Part shown: positions 8,357-16,637 of the stretch, piece by piece
Position numbering within the stretch: position 1 is the first letter of the stretch
Layout of the letters: each line of letters opens with the position of its first letter
Assembly (NCBI RefSeq): GCF_030063365.1
Contig: NZ_JASISY010000010.1
Span: 1-64,000, forward strand
DNA: 64,000 nt
Direction: 5' to 3'
Origin: Cryobacterium sp. PH29-G1
GTDB lineage: Bacteria; Actinomycetota; Actinomycetes; Actinomycetales; Microbacteriaceae
The notes under the pieces: model-generated
Database searches by the model: none
Told to the model about the DNA's origin: nothing
Seen by the model: the letters and a program-made list of their open reading frames with translations, nothing else
Translations under genes and position numbers: made by a program

Positions 8357-9526
8357 ATGCCTCGTGTTATTCGTTCTGCCAGCCTGCTCGGCGTCGGCCT
8401 GCTCGGCGTCAGCGTACTCAGCGGTTGTGTCGCGAACAACCCGACGTCTACGCATACGGCACTCACCGTCGACAGCAGCCAGACGGAATGCGCGGTCTCC
8501 GCGAACGAGGCTCCGGCCGGCAGCATCCGCTTCACGGTCACCAACTCCGGTGACCAGGTGACCGAGTTCTACCTGCTCGCTGAAGACGGTCTGCGTATCG
8601 TCGGCGAGGCAGAGAACATTGGCCCGGGCCTCAGTCGCGACCTCGTGGTGCAACTCGCCGCCGGCAACTATTTCACCGCGTGCAAGCCGGGCATGACCGG
8701 TGACGGCGTCGGCAAGGCGGAGTTCACCGCCACAGAATCGGATGCTGCCGCCACCGTCGACGTTGACCTCGCGGCCCAGATTGACACTGCCAATACGAAT
8801 TACGCCTCCTACGTGAGCGACCAGATCGACCAACTCGTCACCGGTACCGATGCGTTCGCCGCGGCATACCTGGCCGGGGATGACGACGCCGCGCGCACCC
8901 TCTATGCCGCCACCCGAATGCACTGGGAGCGCGTGGAGACCATCGCCGAATCGTTCGGCGATCTCGACCCGAAGCTCGACCTCCGCGAGGCTGACCTCGA
9001 GGAAGGCCAAAACTGGACCGGCTGGCACGCAATCGAGAAAGACCTGTGGCCCGCCGAGGCTGAGGCCGATTTCGAGGCGTACAGCGCCGAGAAGCGCGCA
9101 TCCCTCACCGCGCAGCTCGTCACCGACACAGCCACCCTGCACGAGAAGGTGCAGGGTCTCACGTTCACGCTGTCGCAGCAGACCAACGGCGCCATCGGCC
9201 TGCTTGACGAGGTGGCTTCCGGCAAGGTCACCGGCGAGGAAGAGCGGTGGTCACACACCGACCTCTGGGATTTCCAGGCCAACGTTGATGGTGCCAAGGT
9301 GCTCTACGCCGGCGTGCGCGACATTCTTCTACAGGAAGACCCCGACCTGGCCGCGAGCCTCGACACCGAGTTTGCGGCGCTCCAGACACTGCTCGATGCC
9401 CAGCGCGTTGATGACGGATTCACCTACTACAACGACCTCACGACAGCTGAGATTCGCGATCTCGCCAACCAGGTCAACGCGCTCGGCGAGCCGTTGAACC
9501 AGCTCACCGCAGCGCTCGTCTTGTGA
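8357..9526 (+). CDS. efeO: Iron uptake lipoprotein EfeO
   Basis: The 389-residue protein has a lipoprotein signal (LSGC at about residue 20-23). An N-terminal cupredoxin-like domain (about residues 30-125, with ECAVSANEAPAG and FTACKPGM) is followed by an imelysin/M75 domain. That second domain contains the HxxE metal motif in GWHAIEKDLW. EfeO binds iron outside the membrane and passes it to EfeU. AAGGATC lies just upstream of the ATG. The stop codon overlaps the GTG start of efeB by four bases (GTGA), so the two are translationally coupled. Confidence 0.94.
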   Translation: MPRVIRSASLLGVGLLGVSVLSGCVANNPTSTHTALTVDSSQTECAVSANEAPAGSIRFTVTNSGDQVTEFYLLAEDGLRIVGEAENIGPGLSRDLVVQLAAGNYFTACKPGMTGDGVGKAEFTATESDAAATVDVDLAAQIDTANTNYASYVSDQIDQLVTGTDAFAAAYLAGDDDAARTLYAATRMHWERVETIAESFGDLDPKLDLREADLEEGQNWTGWHAIEKDLWPAEAEADFEAYSAEKRASLTAQLVTDTATLHEKVQGLTFTLSQQTNGAIGLLDEVASGKVTGEEERWSHTDLWDFQANVDGAKVLYAGVRDILLQEDPDLAASLDTEFAALQTLLDAQRVDDGFTYYNDLTTAEIRDLANQVNALGEPLNQLTAALVL

Positions 9527-9570
9527 AGCGCGCCGTGAAGCGCGCCGTGAAGCCCGCCGTGAAGCCCGCC
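9523..9570. repeat. 12-bp tandem repeat at the efeB start
   Basis: Four 12-bp units (two GTGAAGCGCGCC, two GTGAAGCCCGCC) span the start region of efeB. Each unit begins with a GTG in frame, so copy number changes would only add or remove four residues and one potential start. Confidence 0.9.
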
Positions 9571-10866
9571 ACGCGGGCCGAGTCCGTCGACACGCCCACG
9601 CCCACCCACGGTCTGTCCCGGCGCGGCCTCCTCGGCCTGGCCGGCGCCAGTGTCGCCGGGATCGGACTCGGCGTTGCCGGTGACCGGGTCGCGCTGGCTG
9701 CTTCGACAACACCGGAAACAGCATCCGCTACCGCCGTGTATCCGTTCTATGGCACCCATCAGGCCGGCATCGTCACGCCGACGCAAGATCGACTGCACTT
9801 CGCTGCCTTCGATGTTGCGGCCGGAACGACGCGCGCCGATTTGATTGAACTTCTGCAGGACTGGACGATCGCCGCCGCGGCGATGAGCGCCGGTCAGGAC
9901 ATCGGCGAATACGGCGCCGTCAGCGGCCCCTATGACGCACCACCCGAAGACACCGGCGAGGCCCAGGGGCTGCCCACGTCCGGACTGACCATTACGTTCG
10001 GCTTCGGCCCGACCCTGTTCGAAACAGCGGATGGCGTCGACCGCTTCGGCATCAATAGCCGCCGGCCGCCCGAACTCACGCCCCTGCCGCACTTTCCCGG
10101 TGACGACCTTGATCCTGATCGAAGCGATGGCGACCTCTGCATCCAGGCCTGCTCCAACGATCCCCAGGTCGCCGTACACGCGATTCGCAACCTGTCGCGC
10201 ATCGCCTTCGGTCGGGCCGCCCTGCGTTGGACCCAGCTCGGTTTCGGACGTACCTCATCGACCTCGACAGCCCAGGCCACCGCACGCAATCTGTTCGGCT
10301 TCAAGGACGGCACCGCCAACATCAAGGCAGAAGAGCCCCAGGTCGTCACCGACCAAGTCTGGGTATCCAGCGCCGACGGGCCGGAGTGGCTGGCCGGCGG
10401 CTCCTACCTGGTGACGCGGCGCATCCGCATGACCATCGAGACCTGGGATCGCACAATTCTGCGGGAGCAGGAGACGGTGTTCGGCCGTACCAAGGGTTCC
10501 GGCGCCCCTCTCTCGGGCGGCACCGAGTTCAGCGAGCCGGATTTCACCCTCGCGGGGCGTGATGATCAGCCGCTCATCAGCGCTGACGCGCACATGCGGC
10601 TGGCACATCCGGACCAGAACAAGGGCACCCAGCTGCTGCGCCGCGGCTACAACTTCGTTGACGGCAACGATGCTCTGGGCCGGCTCGACGCCGGGCTGTT
10701 CTTCATCAGCTTTCAGCGATCACCGGCCCAGTTCACCGACATTCAACTGAATCTGGCCAAGAACGATGCGCTCAACGAGTACATTCGCCATGTCGGCAGC
10801 GCCCTGTTCGCCGTTCCCGCCGGAGCCGCCACTGGCAGCTATGTCGGAGCCCCCCTCTTCGCCTAG
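9523..10866 (+). CDS. efeB: Dyp-type heme peroxidase EfeB (deferrochelatase)
   Basis: The 447-residue product has a Tat signal (LSRRGLLGLAGASVAG), so the folded heme protein is exported. The Dyp signature GFKDGTANI (GxxDG) is present, as are the conserved Arg-rich and His-containing parts later on. In the Efe system it oxidises ferrous iron or frees iron from heme for EfeO/EfeU. The extreme N-terminus before the Tat motif is a 12-bp DNA repeat encoding KRAV/KPAV units. Any of four in-frame GTG codons (9523, 9535, 9547, 9559) could be the start. I chose 9523 for the four-base overlap with efeO. Confidence 0.92.
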   Translation: MKRAVKRAVKPAVKPATRAESVDTPTPTHGLSRRGLLGLAGASVAGIGLGVAGDRVALAASTTPETASATAVYPFYGTHQAGIVTPTQDRLHFAAFDVAAGTTRADLIELLQDWTIAAAAMSAGQDIGEYGAVSGPYDAPPEDTGEAQGLPTSGLTITFGFGPTLFETADGVDRFGINSRRPPELTPLPHFPGDDLDPDRSDGDLCIQACSNDPQVAVHAIRNLSRIAFGRAALRWTQLGFGRTSSTSTAQATARNLFGFKDGTANIKAEEPQVVTDQVWVSSADGPEWLAGGSYLVTRRIRMTIETWDRTILREQETVFGRTKGSGAPLSGGTEFSEPDFTLAGRDDQPLISADAHMRLAHPDQNKGTQLLRRGYNFVDGNDALGRLDAGLFFISFQRSPAQFTDIQLNLAKNDALNEYIRHVGSALFAVPAGAATGSYVGAPLFA

Positions 10867-10889
10867 CGGGCCAGCATCCGCCCGTCACC

Positions 10890-10947
10890 GAGGCGTGAGT
10901 TTTGACCCCTTTTTCGCCCGTCGAAAACCCCTCGAAACTCACACCTC
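10890..10947. repeat. Interrupted inverted repeat between efeB and typA
   Basis: GAGGCGTGAGTTT (10890-10902) pairs with AAACTCACACCTC (10935-10947) with one G-T mismatch. The interior holds CCCC flanked by T-rich and A-rich runs. It could end efeB transcription or be a small REP-like element. Confidence 0.55.
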
Positions 10948-10981
10948 GCCGCGCGGCAGCGTCCGCTTCCAGACACAAAAC

Positions 10982-11005
10982 GCCCCCTCGGCGAACCGAG
11001 GGGGC
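10982..11005 (-). terminator. Rho-independent terminator of typA
   Basis: GCCCCCTCGG and CCGAGGGGGC form a perfect 10-bp stem with a CGAA loop. On the minus strand it is followed by GTTTTGT, 17 bases beyond the typA stop. Confidence 0.85.
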
Positions 11006-11021
11006 ATTGTGGTGCTGCTGG

Positions 11022-12932
11022 CTAGTTAGCGTCCATCTTCTTGACGCGTGAAACCTGGCGCGAGCGAGCGGATGCCGTGAGCTCCACCTTGCGAATACGC
11101 ACGGCTGCCGGAGTAACCTCGACGCACTCGTCTTCACGAGCGAATTCAAGGCACTGCTCGAGCGAGAGCTGCTTAGGCGGCGTCATCGACTCGAACGTGT
11201 CGGAGCTGGACTGACGCATGTTGGTCAGTTTCTTTTCCTTGGTGATGTTCACGTCCATGTCGTCGGCGCGTGAGTTCTCGCCGATGACCATGCCTTCGTA
11301 AACTTCACTGGTCGGCAGAACGAAGAACGACATGCGCTCCTGCAGGTTGATCAGGGCGAACGGGGTGACAACACCGGAGCGGTCGGCCACGATGGAACCG
11401 TTGGTCCGGGTGCTGATGGTGCCGGCCCAGGGCTCGTAACCGTGCAGGATCGCGTTGGCGATACCGGTACCGCGCGTGTCGGTGAGGAACTGCGTGCGGA
11501 AGCCGATCAGGCCGCGCGACGGAACGATGAATTCCATTCGAACCCAGCCGGTGCCGTGGTTCGCCATGTTCTCCATGCGACCCTTGCGGGCGGCGAGCAG
11601 CTGCGTGATGGCGCCGAGGTACTCTTCGGGCGCGTCAATGGTGAGGTGCTCGAACGGCTCGTGCACCTTGCCGTCGATGCGCTTGACGACTACCTGCGGC
11701 TTGCCGACGGTGAGTTCGAAGCCTTCACGACGCATCTGCTCGACGAGGATGGCGAGGGCCAGTTCTCCACGACCCTGCACCTCCCAGGCGTCCGGGCGTC
11801 CGATGTCGACGACCTTGAGCGAGACGTTTCCGATGAGCTCGCGGTCGAGGCGGTCCTTGACCATGCGTGCGGTGAGCTTGTGGCCCTTGATCTTGCCCAT
11901 GAGCGGCGAGGTGTTGGTGCCGATGGTCATCGAGATGGCCGGGTCGTCAACCGTGATGGTCGGCAACGGGCGCACGTCGTCGGGGTCACAGAGAGTCTCA
12001 CCAATGGTGATGTTCTCGATACCGGCCACGGCCACGATGTCGCCGGGGCCGGCACTCTCGGTCGGGTAGCGGTCCAGCGCCTTGGTGATGAGCAGCTCGG
12101 TGATCTTCACGTTGCTGACGGTGCCGTCCTGCTGCACCCAGGCTACGGTCTGGCCCTTCTTGATGGTGCCGTTGAAGATGCGCAGAAGCGCGAGGCGTCC
12201 CAGGAACGGCGACGCGTCGAGGTTGGTGACGTGCGCCTGAAGGGGGTGCTCGTCATCGTAGGTCGGTGCCGGGATGTGCTTGAGGATGGCGTCGAACAGC
12301 GGTTCGAGGTCATCATTGTCGGGCAACGTGCCGTCTTCAGGCTTGTTCCAGCTGGCGGCACCGTTACGACCGGATGCATAGACGACGGGCACGTCGAGGA
12401 CGGCGTCGAGGTCGAGGTCGGGAAAGTCGTCGGCCATGTCGCTCGCGAGGCCGATGAGGAGGTCCTGGCTCTCGGCCACGACCTCGTCGATGCGCGCGTC
12501 GGGACGGTCGGTCTTGTTGACCAGAAGAATAACGGGCAGCTTGGCCTCGAGCGCTTTGCGGAGCACGAATCGGGTCTGCGGCAGCGGGCCCTCACTCGCG
12601 TCAACGAGAAGAACGACGCCGTCAACCATGGACAGTCCGCGCTCAACCTCGCCACCGAAGTCGGCGTGGCCCGGGGTGTCGATCACGTTGATGGTGATGG
12701 GACCGTCGGCAGCGTGGATGCCCTTGTACGAAACCGCCGTGTTCTTGGCGAGAATCGTGATGCCCTTTTCGCGCTCGAGTTCGTTCGAGTCCATCGCGCG
12801 TTCCTCAACGTGTGAGTGATCCGCGAAGGAGTCAGTCTGCTTGAGCATCGCGTCAACCAGCGTCGTCTTACCGTGGTCAACGTGAGCAACGATTGCAACA
12901 TTTCGGAGGTTATTGCGTGTAGCAATCGCCAT
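11022..12932 (-). CDS. typA: Translational GTPase TypA/BipA
   Basis: The 636-residue GTPase has the P-loop AHVDHGKT at residues 16-23, DTPGHADFGGE (G3) and NKTDRPDAR (G4). Domains II, III and V and the BipA-specific C-terminal domain follow. BipA binds the ribosome and supports assembly and growth under stress and cold. AAGGATC precedes the ATG. It is monocistronic, with a clear terminator downstream. Length and motifs are normal. Confidence 0.96.
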   Translation of the reverse strand: MAIATRNNLRNVAIVAHVDHGKTTLVDAMLKQTDSFADHSHVEERAMDSNELEREKGITILAKNTAVSYKGIHAADGPITINVIDTPGHADFGGEVERGLSMVDGVVLLVDASEGPLPQTRFVLRKALEAKLPVILLVNKTDRPDARIDEVVAESQDLLIGLASDMADDFPDLDLDAVLDVPVVYASGRNGAASWNKPEDGTLPDNDDLEPLFDAILKHIPAPTYDDEHPLQAHVTNLDASPFLGRLALLRIFNGTIKKGQTVAWVQQDGTVSNVKITELLITKALDRYPTESAGPGDIVAVAGIENITIGETLCDPDDVRPLPTITVDDPAISMTIGTNTSPLMGKIKGHKLTARMVKDRLDRELIGNVSLKVVDIGRPDAWEVQGRGELALAILVEQMRREGFELTVGKPQVVVKRIDGKVHEPFEHLTIDAPEEYLGAITQLLAARKGRMENMANHGTGWVRMEFIVPSRGLIGFRTQFLTDTRGTGIANAILHGYEPWAGTISTRTNGSIVADRSGVVTPFALINLQERMSFFVLPTSEVYEGMVIGENSRADDMDVNITKEKKLTNMRQSSSDTFESMTPPKQLSLEQCLEFAREDECVEVTPAAVRIRKVELTASARSRQVSRVKKMDAN

Positions 12933-13111
12933 AAAAATAGATCCTTACGAAGAATGAGTGCCGCAGAGTCTCGCGCGCGACGAAGAATGGATACCAGGGG
13001 TCATAATGTGACCCAAGGAATTATCCTACCGTATCTAAGCGCGGGGTCGGCGGGGTCGCCCCCGCTCCGGATTCTGCAGTTCCATTTCGCCAGGCCGGCT
13101 AGGGTCCCCTA

Positions 13112-14893
13112 CTAATTGCTGGACGCCATTAACTCGCGGCGCAGCTCACGGCGGGCACGCTGCTCGGTCGGATCGGGGATCGGAACGGCCGCCAGCAGTC
13201 GCTGGGTATACGCGTCCTTCGGGTAACGCAGAATCTCATCGCGCGTGCCGGTCTCCACGATGCGGCCATGGTGCATAACCGCGATGCGATCGGCGAGCAC
13301 ATCGATGACGGCAAGGTCATGGGTGATGAACAGGCAGGCGAAATTCATCTGCTGCTGCAGTGACTGGATCAGCTGCAAGACCCGAGCCTGCACCGACACG
13401 TCGAGGGCGCTGGTCGGCTCATCCGCGATGAGCACCTTCGGTTCGAGGGAGAGCGCGCGGGCGATACCCACACGCTGCTTCTGCCCGCCGGAGAGTTCGT
13501 GTGGAAAACGGCTGCGGTAGGCGCGCGGCAGTTCGACGCTGTCCAGCAGTCGCTCGACCTCGGCGCTCAAGGCTGCTCCCTTCAAACCCTTGGCCAGTCG
13601 CAGCGGCTCACCGATGCTGTCACCGATGGGCATCCGCGGGTTGAGCGAAGACGAGGGATCTTGAAAGACGATGCCGACGCTTTTGTGCAGCCGGTGGATC
13701 TCGTCGCGGCTCGCCTTCGAAATATCCTGGCCGGCCACGTGCAGGGCGCCCGCGGTGATCGGTAGCAGGCCGATGGCCGCGCGACCGAGAGTGGTTTTGC
13801 CGGAACCCGACTCCCCCACCAGACCGAGAACCTCGCCTTGCCGCACGTACAGGTTGACCTTGTCGACGGCCCGGAACGCCGCGACGCGGCCGTGTTTGGG
13901 ATATTCGATGACAACGTCGTCGAACTTGACGACCACCTCGCGGCTGTCATTCCGGGCCTCGGAAGCCGCCGCGTTGGCCAGCCGCTCATTGACTTCGATG
14001 CGCGCGGCGAGCACCGCATCGACCACGATGTCCGTGCCGATGGCGAGCGCTGCGGTCATGTCGATGGCTTCTTCACCGCGCTGACCCAGGTGGGGAACCG
14101 CCTTGAGCAGGGCGATTGTGTAGGGGTGCGTGGGTTCGTTGAAGATCTGATCGACCGTGCCGCGTTCGACGATCACGCCCCGTCGCATGACGGCGATGTC
14201 ATCGGCAAGGTCGGCGACCACGCCCATGTCGTGCGTGATCAAGAGGATGGCGCTGTCGAGCCGGTCGCGCAGGCTGCGGAGCAGGTCGAGGATCTCCGCC
14301 TGTACCGTCACGTCCAGCGCCGTTGTCGGTTCGTCGGCGATGAGTAGTTGCGGGTCGCAGGAGATGGACTGGGCGATCATGGCGCGCTGGCGCTGTCCGC
14401 CGGATAGTTGGTGTGGGTAGGAGTTGAACGCTTTCAGCGGGTCGGGCAGCTCGACCATGTCGAGCAGCTCCAAAGCGCGGGCTTTGGCCTGCGAGGGCGA
14501 CATCCCAAAGTGAGCGCGCAGTGTTTCAATGATCTGGAATCCAATCGTGTAGACCGGGTTCAGAGCCGTCATCGGTTCCTGAAAGATCATTGCGATCTGG
14601 CCGCCACGCACCGTGTGCATCTGCGCGGGCTTCAGCCCCATGAGCTCACGGCCGCTGAGCTTGACGCTGCCCGAGATACGGCTGTTCTCCGGCAGCAAAT
14701 CGAGAATGGCCATGGAACTGGCGCTTTTCCCCGAACCGGATTCGCCGACGATGGCCAGCACCTTGCCGCGCTCGATCGAATAGTTCAGTTTGAGTGCGGC
14801 CGGCACCCAGACGTTGTCCACGCCGAAGTGCACGGTGAGGTCGGTGACCTGCAATACAGGGCCGGAGAACGTGGTCGACACCTGATCGGTCAT
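13112..14893 (-). CDS. Peptide ABC transporter, fused double ATPase (DppD-DppF type)
   Basis: The 593-residue protein joins two ABC ATPase domains that are separate subunits in enteric Dpp/Opp systems. Domain 1 has Walker A GESGSGKSAS and LSGGQRQR. Domain 2 has GESGSGKTTLG and LSGGQKQR, and each has an ADEPTxALDV Walker B. It powers the permeases encoded upstream at 15591-18169. A gene on the opposite strand (14962-15570) sits between it and the permease gene, so it is either read through about 700 bases of untranslated message or from its own promoter. The substrate is probably peptides, inferred from family. Confidence 0.9.
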   Translation of the reverse strand: MTDQVSTTFSGPVLQVTDLTVHFGVDNVWVPAALKLNYSIERGKVLAIVGESGSGKSASSMAILDLLPENSRISGSVKLSGRELMGLKPAQMHTVRGGQIAMIFQEPMTALNPVYTIGFQIIETLRAHFGMSPSQAKARALELLDMVELPDPLKAFNSYPHQLSGGQRQRAMIAQSISCDPQLLIADEPTTALDVTVQAEILDLLRSLRDRLDSAILLITHDMGVVADLADDIAVMRRGVIVERGTVDQIFNEPTHPYTIALLKAVPHLGQRGEEAIDMTAALAIGTDIVVDAVLAARIEVNERLANAAASEARNDSREVVVKFDDVVIEYPKHGRVAAFRAVDKVNLYVRQGEVLGLVGESGSGKTTLGRAAIGLLPITAGALHVAGQDISKASRDEIHRLHKSVGIVFQDPSSSLNPRMPIGDSIGEPLRLAKGLKGAALSAEVERLLDSVELPRAYRSRFPHELSGGQKQRVGIARALSLEPKVLIADEPTSALDVSVQARVLQLIQSLQQQMNFACLFITHDLAVIDVLADRIAVMHHGRIVETGTRDEILRYPKDAYTQRLLAAVPIPDPTEQRARRELRRELMASSN

Positions 14894-14961
14894 AGCTTCC
14901 TGCTTTCGTTGATGCTGCTGTTCGTGCGTGGTCGGCGGTCAACATCTGGCAGCATGGCTGC

Positions 14962-15570
14962 ATGCCCGTCGCCGCCGACCCGAATATTTTTTACTCGCGC
15001 TTCAACCGCATCATCGCCGCCATTTTCGCCGCGGTTACCGCGATGTCCGCACTGAGCCTGTTCCTGCTGCCGACGGCATCGAACCGCTGGTTGGTCGTTC
15101 CGGCCCTGTTCGTGATGCTGTTCGTCTGGGAGATGCTCTGGCGCCCCACCCTGCAGGTGGACGATCAGGCCGTCACCATCCGCAATCCCCTGCGCACCAT
15201 CGTGGTGCCGTGGGCCGCGCTCGTGCACGTCGACACTAAATTCGCGCTCACCCTGTACACACCGGGCCGCAAGTTCGCGGTGTACTGCGCTCCTGCGCCC
15301 GGCCGCAGCCTCACCAGTGCCGGACGACGAAAGACCACCGACCCCGTGCCCTACCTCACCGGCGCCCCGCGCCCCGGTGACCTGCCCAGCAGCGAGTCCG
15401 GCGAGGCGGCGCACCTGGTGCGCGCACGCTGGGACGCCCTGCAGAGAAGCGGCCGGGTGCAGGGCGGCCTCGCGGCGCAAACCCCCGTATCGGTTGTCTG
15501 GGCTTGGGGTCGGGCGGGCGTGCTTCTGACCGGCGCTGCGGCATCCATTGTGGCCATTCTTCTGTCCTAA
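14962..15570 (+). CDS. PH domain-containing membrane protein
   Basis: The 202-residue protein has two hydrophobic helices near the N-terminus, then LQVDDQAVTIRNPLRTIVVPW, a bacterial PH (DUF/bPH) domain start, and a final hydrophobic helix. This matches the small actinobacterial PH-domain membrane proteins of unknown function. It is encoded against the flow of the surrounding peptide transporter operon, between the permease and ATPase genes, and so looks inserted or rearranged. It may be expressed independently from upstream of 14962. Confidence 0.75.
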   Translation: MPVAADPNIFYSRFNRIIAAIFAAVTAMSALSLFLLPTASNRWLVVPALFVMLFVWEMLWRPTLQVDDQAVTIRNPLRTIVVPWAALVHVDTKFALTLYTPGRKFAVYCAPAPGRSLTSAGRRKTTDPVPYLTGAPRPGDLPSSESGEAAHLVRARWDALQRSGRVQGGLAAQTPVSVVWAWGRAGVLLTGAAASIVAILLS

Positions 15571-15590
15571 GAAGCAAGAATTGCGCGGCG

Positions 15591-16637
15591 TCACGGCCGG
15601 TCCTCCAGCTCCGGTTCCGGCCGGGTTTCGCGCATCTTGCTGAGCTTGAACCGGCGGTGTCGCGGGTCGAAGGCGTCGCGCAGACCGTCTCCGACAAAGT
15701 TCACCAGCAGCGCGAGTGACACGATAAACGCACCGGGCCACCAGAACAGCCATGGCCGGGTCTGGAACGCTGATTGGTTGGAGCTGATCAGCAGGCCGAG
15801 CGACACATCGGGCGAGCGGATGCCGTAGCCGAGATAGCTCAGGGCCGTCTCCAACAGAATTGCCGAGGCCATGATCAGCGTCGCCGAGACGATGACCACG
15901 CCCATGGCGTTGGGCAGGATGTGTTTGAAGATGATGCGCATGTCGCTGGCACCGGCCACGCGGGCGGCCTCCACGAATTCGCGTTCGCGCAGCGAGAGAA
16001 ACTCGCCGCGCACCAGCCGGGCGATGCCCATCCAGGAGAAGAACCCGAGCATGATCGCGAGCACCGGAGCGCCCAGACTGCCGAACCAGTGGCCGACGAC
16101 GGAACCGATGACCAGCGCCGGAATCACGATGAACACGTCGGTAATCCTCATCAAGACGGCGTCGACGGTGCCGCGATAATAGCCGGCAATGGCCCCGACG
16201 AACACGCCGACAACGGTCGCGATGAGTCCCAGCACGACCATGACGAGTGCGGAATTCTGGATGCCGCGCATGGTCATGGCGAAATAGTCCTTGCCGATGC
16301 GGTCCTGACCGAACGGATGCTCGCCCAGAGAGATCCCGTTGCCGCCAAGAAACTGTGGCAGCACGGAGAGCGTCGGATTGCCGCCGTTCTCCTGCGGGTT
16401 GAGCGCCTTGTATCCGTACTTCCACCAGCCGGGAATCGGGCCGAGACCGATGGCAGAGAAGGAAAACAGAATAATAAGCAGCAGGATGATGACCGAAACG
16501 ACGGCCACCTTGTTGCCGACGAATCGACGCCAAATCAGGCGCCCCTGGCTCTCGGGAACCGAGCTCGCCACGGCGAGTTCATCGGCGGGTGTTTCAGTGG
16601 GAGGCGGTATGGGCCCCGCGCCAGTCGGTGTGGACAT
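15591..16637 (-). CDS. Peptide ABC transporter permease (DppC type)
   Basis: The 348-residue permease has an N-terminal cytoplasmic stretch, a first membrane helix, a periplasmic loop and the five-helix BPD_transp_1 domain. The EAA loop reads EFVEAARVAGASDMRIIFKHILPN. It forms the channel with the DppB-type permease. Its ATG overlaps that gene's TAA stop by one base (TAATG), which shows tight coupling. The C-terminal tail is basic and acidic mixed (RHRRFKLSKMRETRPE). Confidence 0.92.
   Translation of the reverse strand: MSTPTGAGPIPPPTETPADELAVASSVPESQGRLIWRRFVGNKVAVVSVIILLLIILFSFSAIGLGPIPGWWKYGYKALNPQENGGNPTLSVLPQFLGGNGISLGEHPFGQDRIGKDYFAMTMRGIQNSALVMVVLGLIATVVGVFVGAIAGYYRGTVDAVLMRITDVFIVIPALVIGSVVGHWFGSLGAPVLAIMLGFFSWMGIARLVRGEFLSLREREFVEAARVAGASDMRIIFKHILPNAMGVVIVSATLIMASAILLETALSYLGYGIRSPDVSLGLLISSNQSAFQTRPWLFWWPGAFIVSLALLVNFVGDGLRDAFDPRHRRFKLSKMRETRPEPELEDRP

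Noticed and set aside
11442..12815. Plus-strand frame of 457 codons
   Set aside because: Antisense shadow of typA, a common artefact of high-GC third codon positions.
14890..16533. Minus-strand frame of 547 codons
   Set aside because: Overlaps the permease and PH-domain genes in another frame; the real permease frame has the EAA loop.
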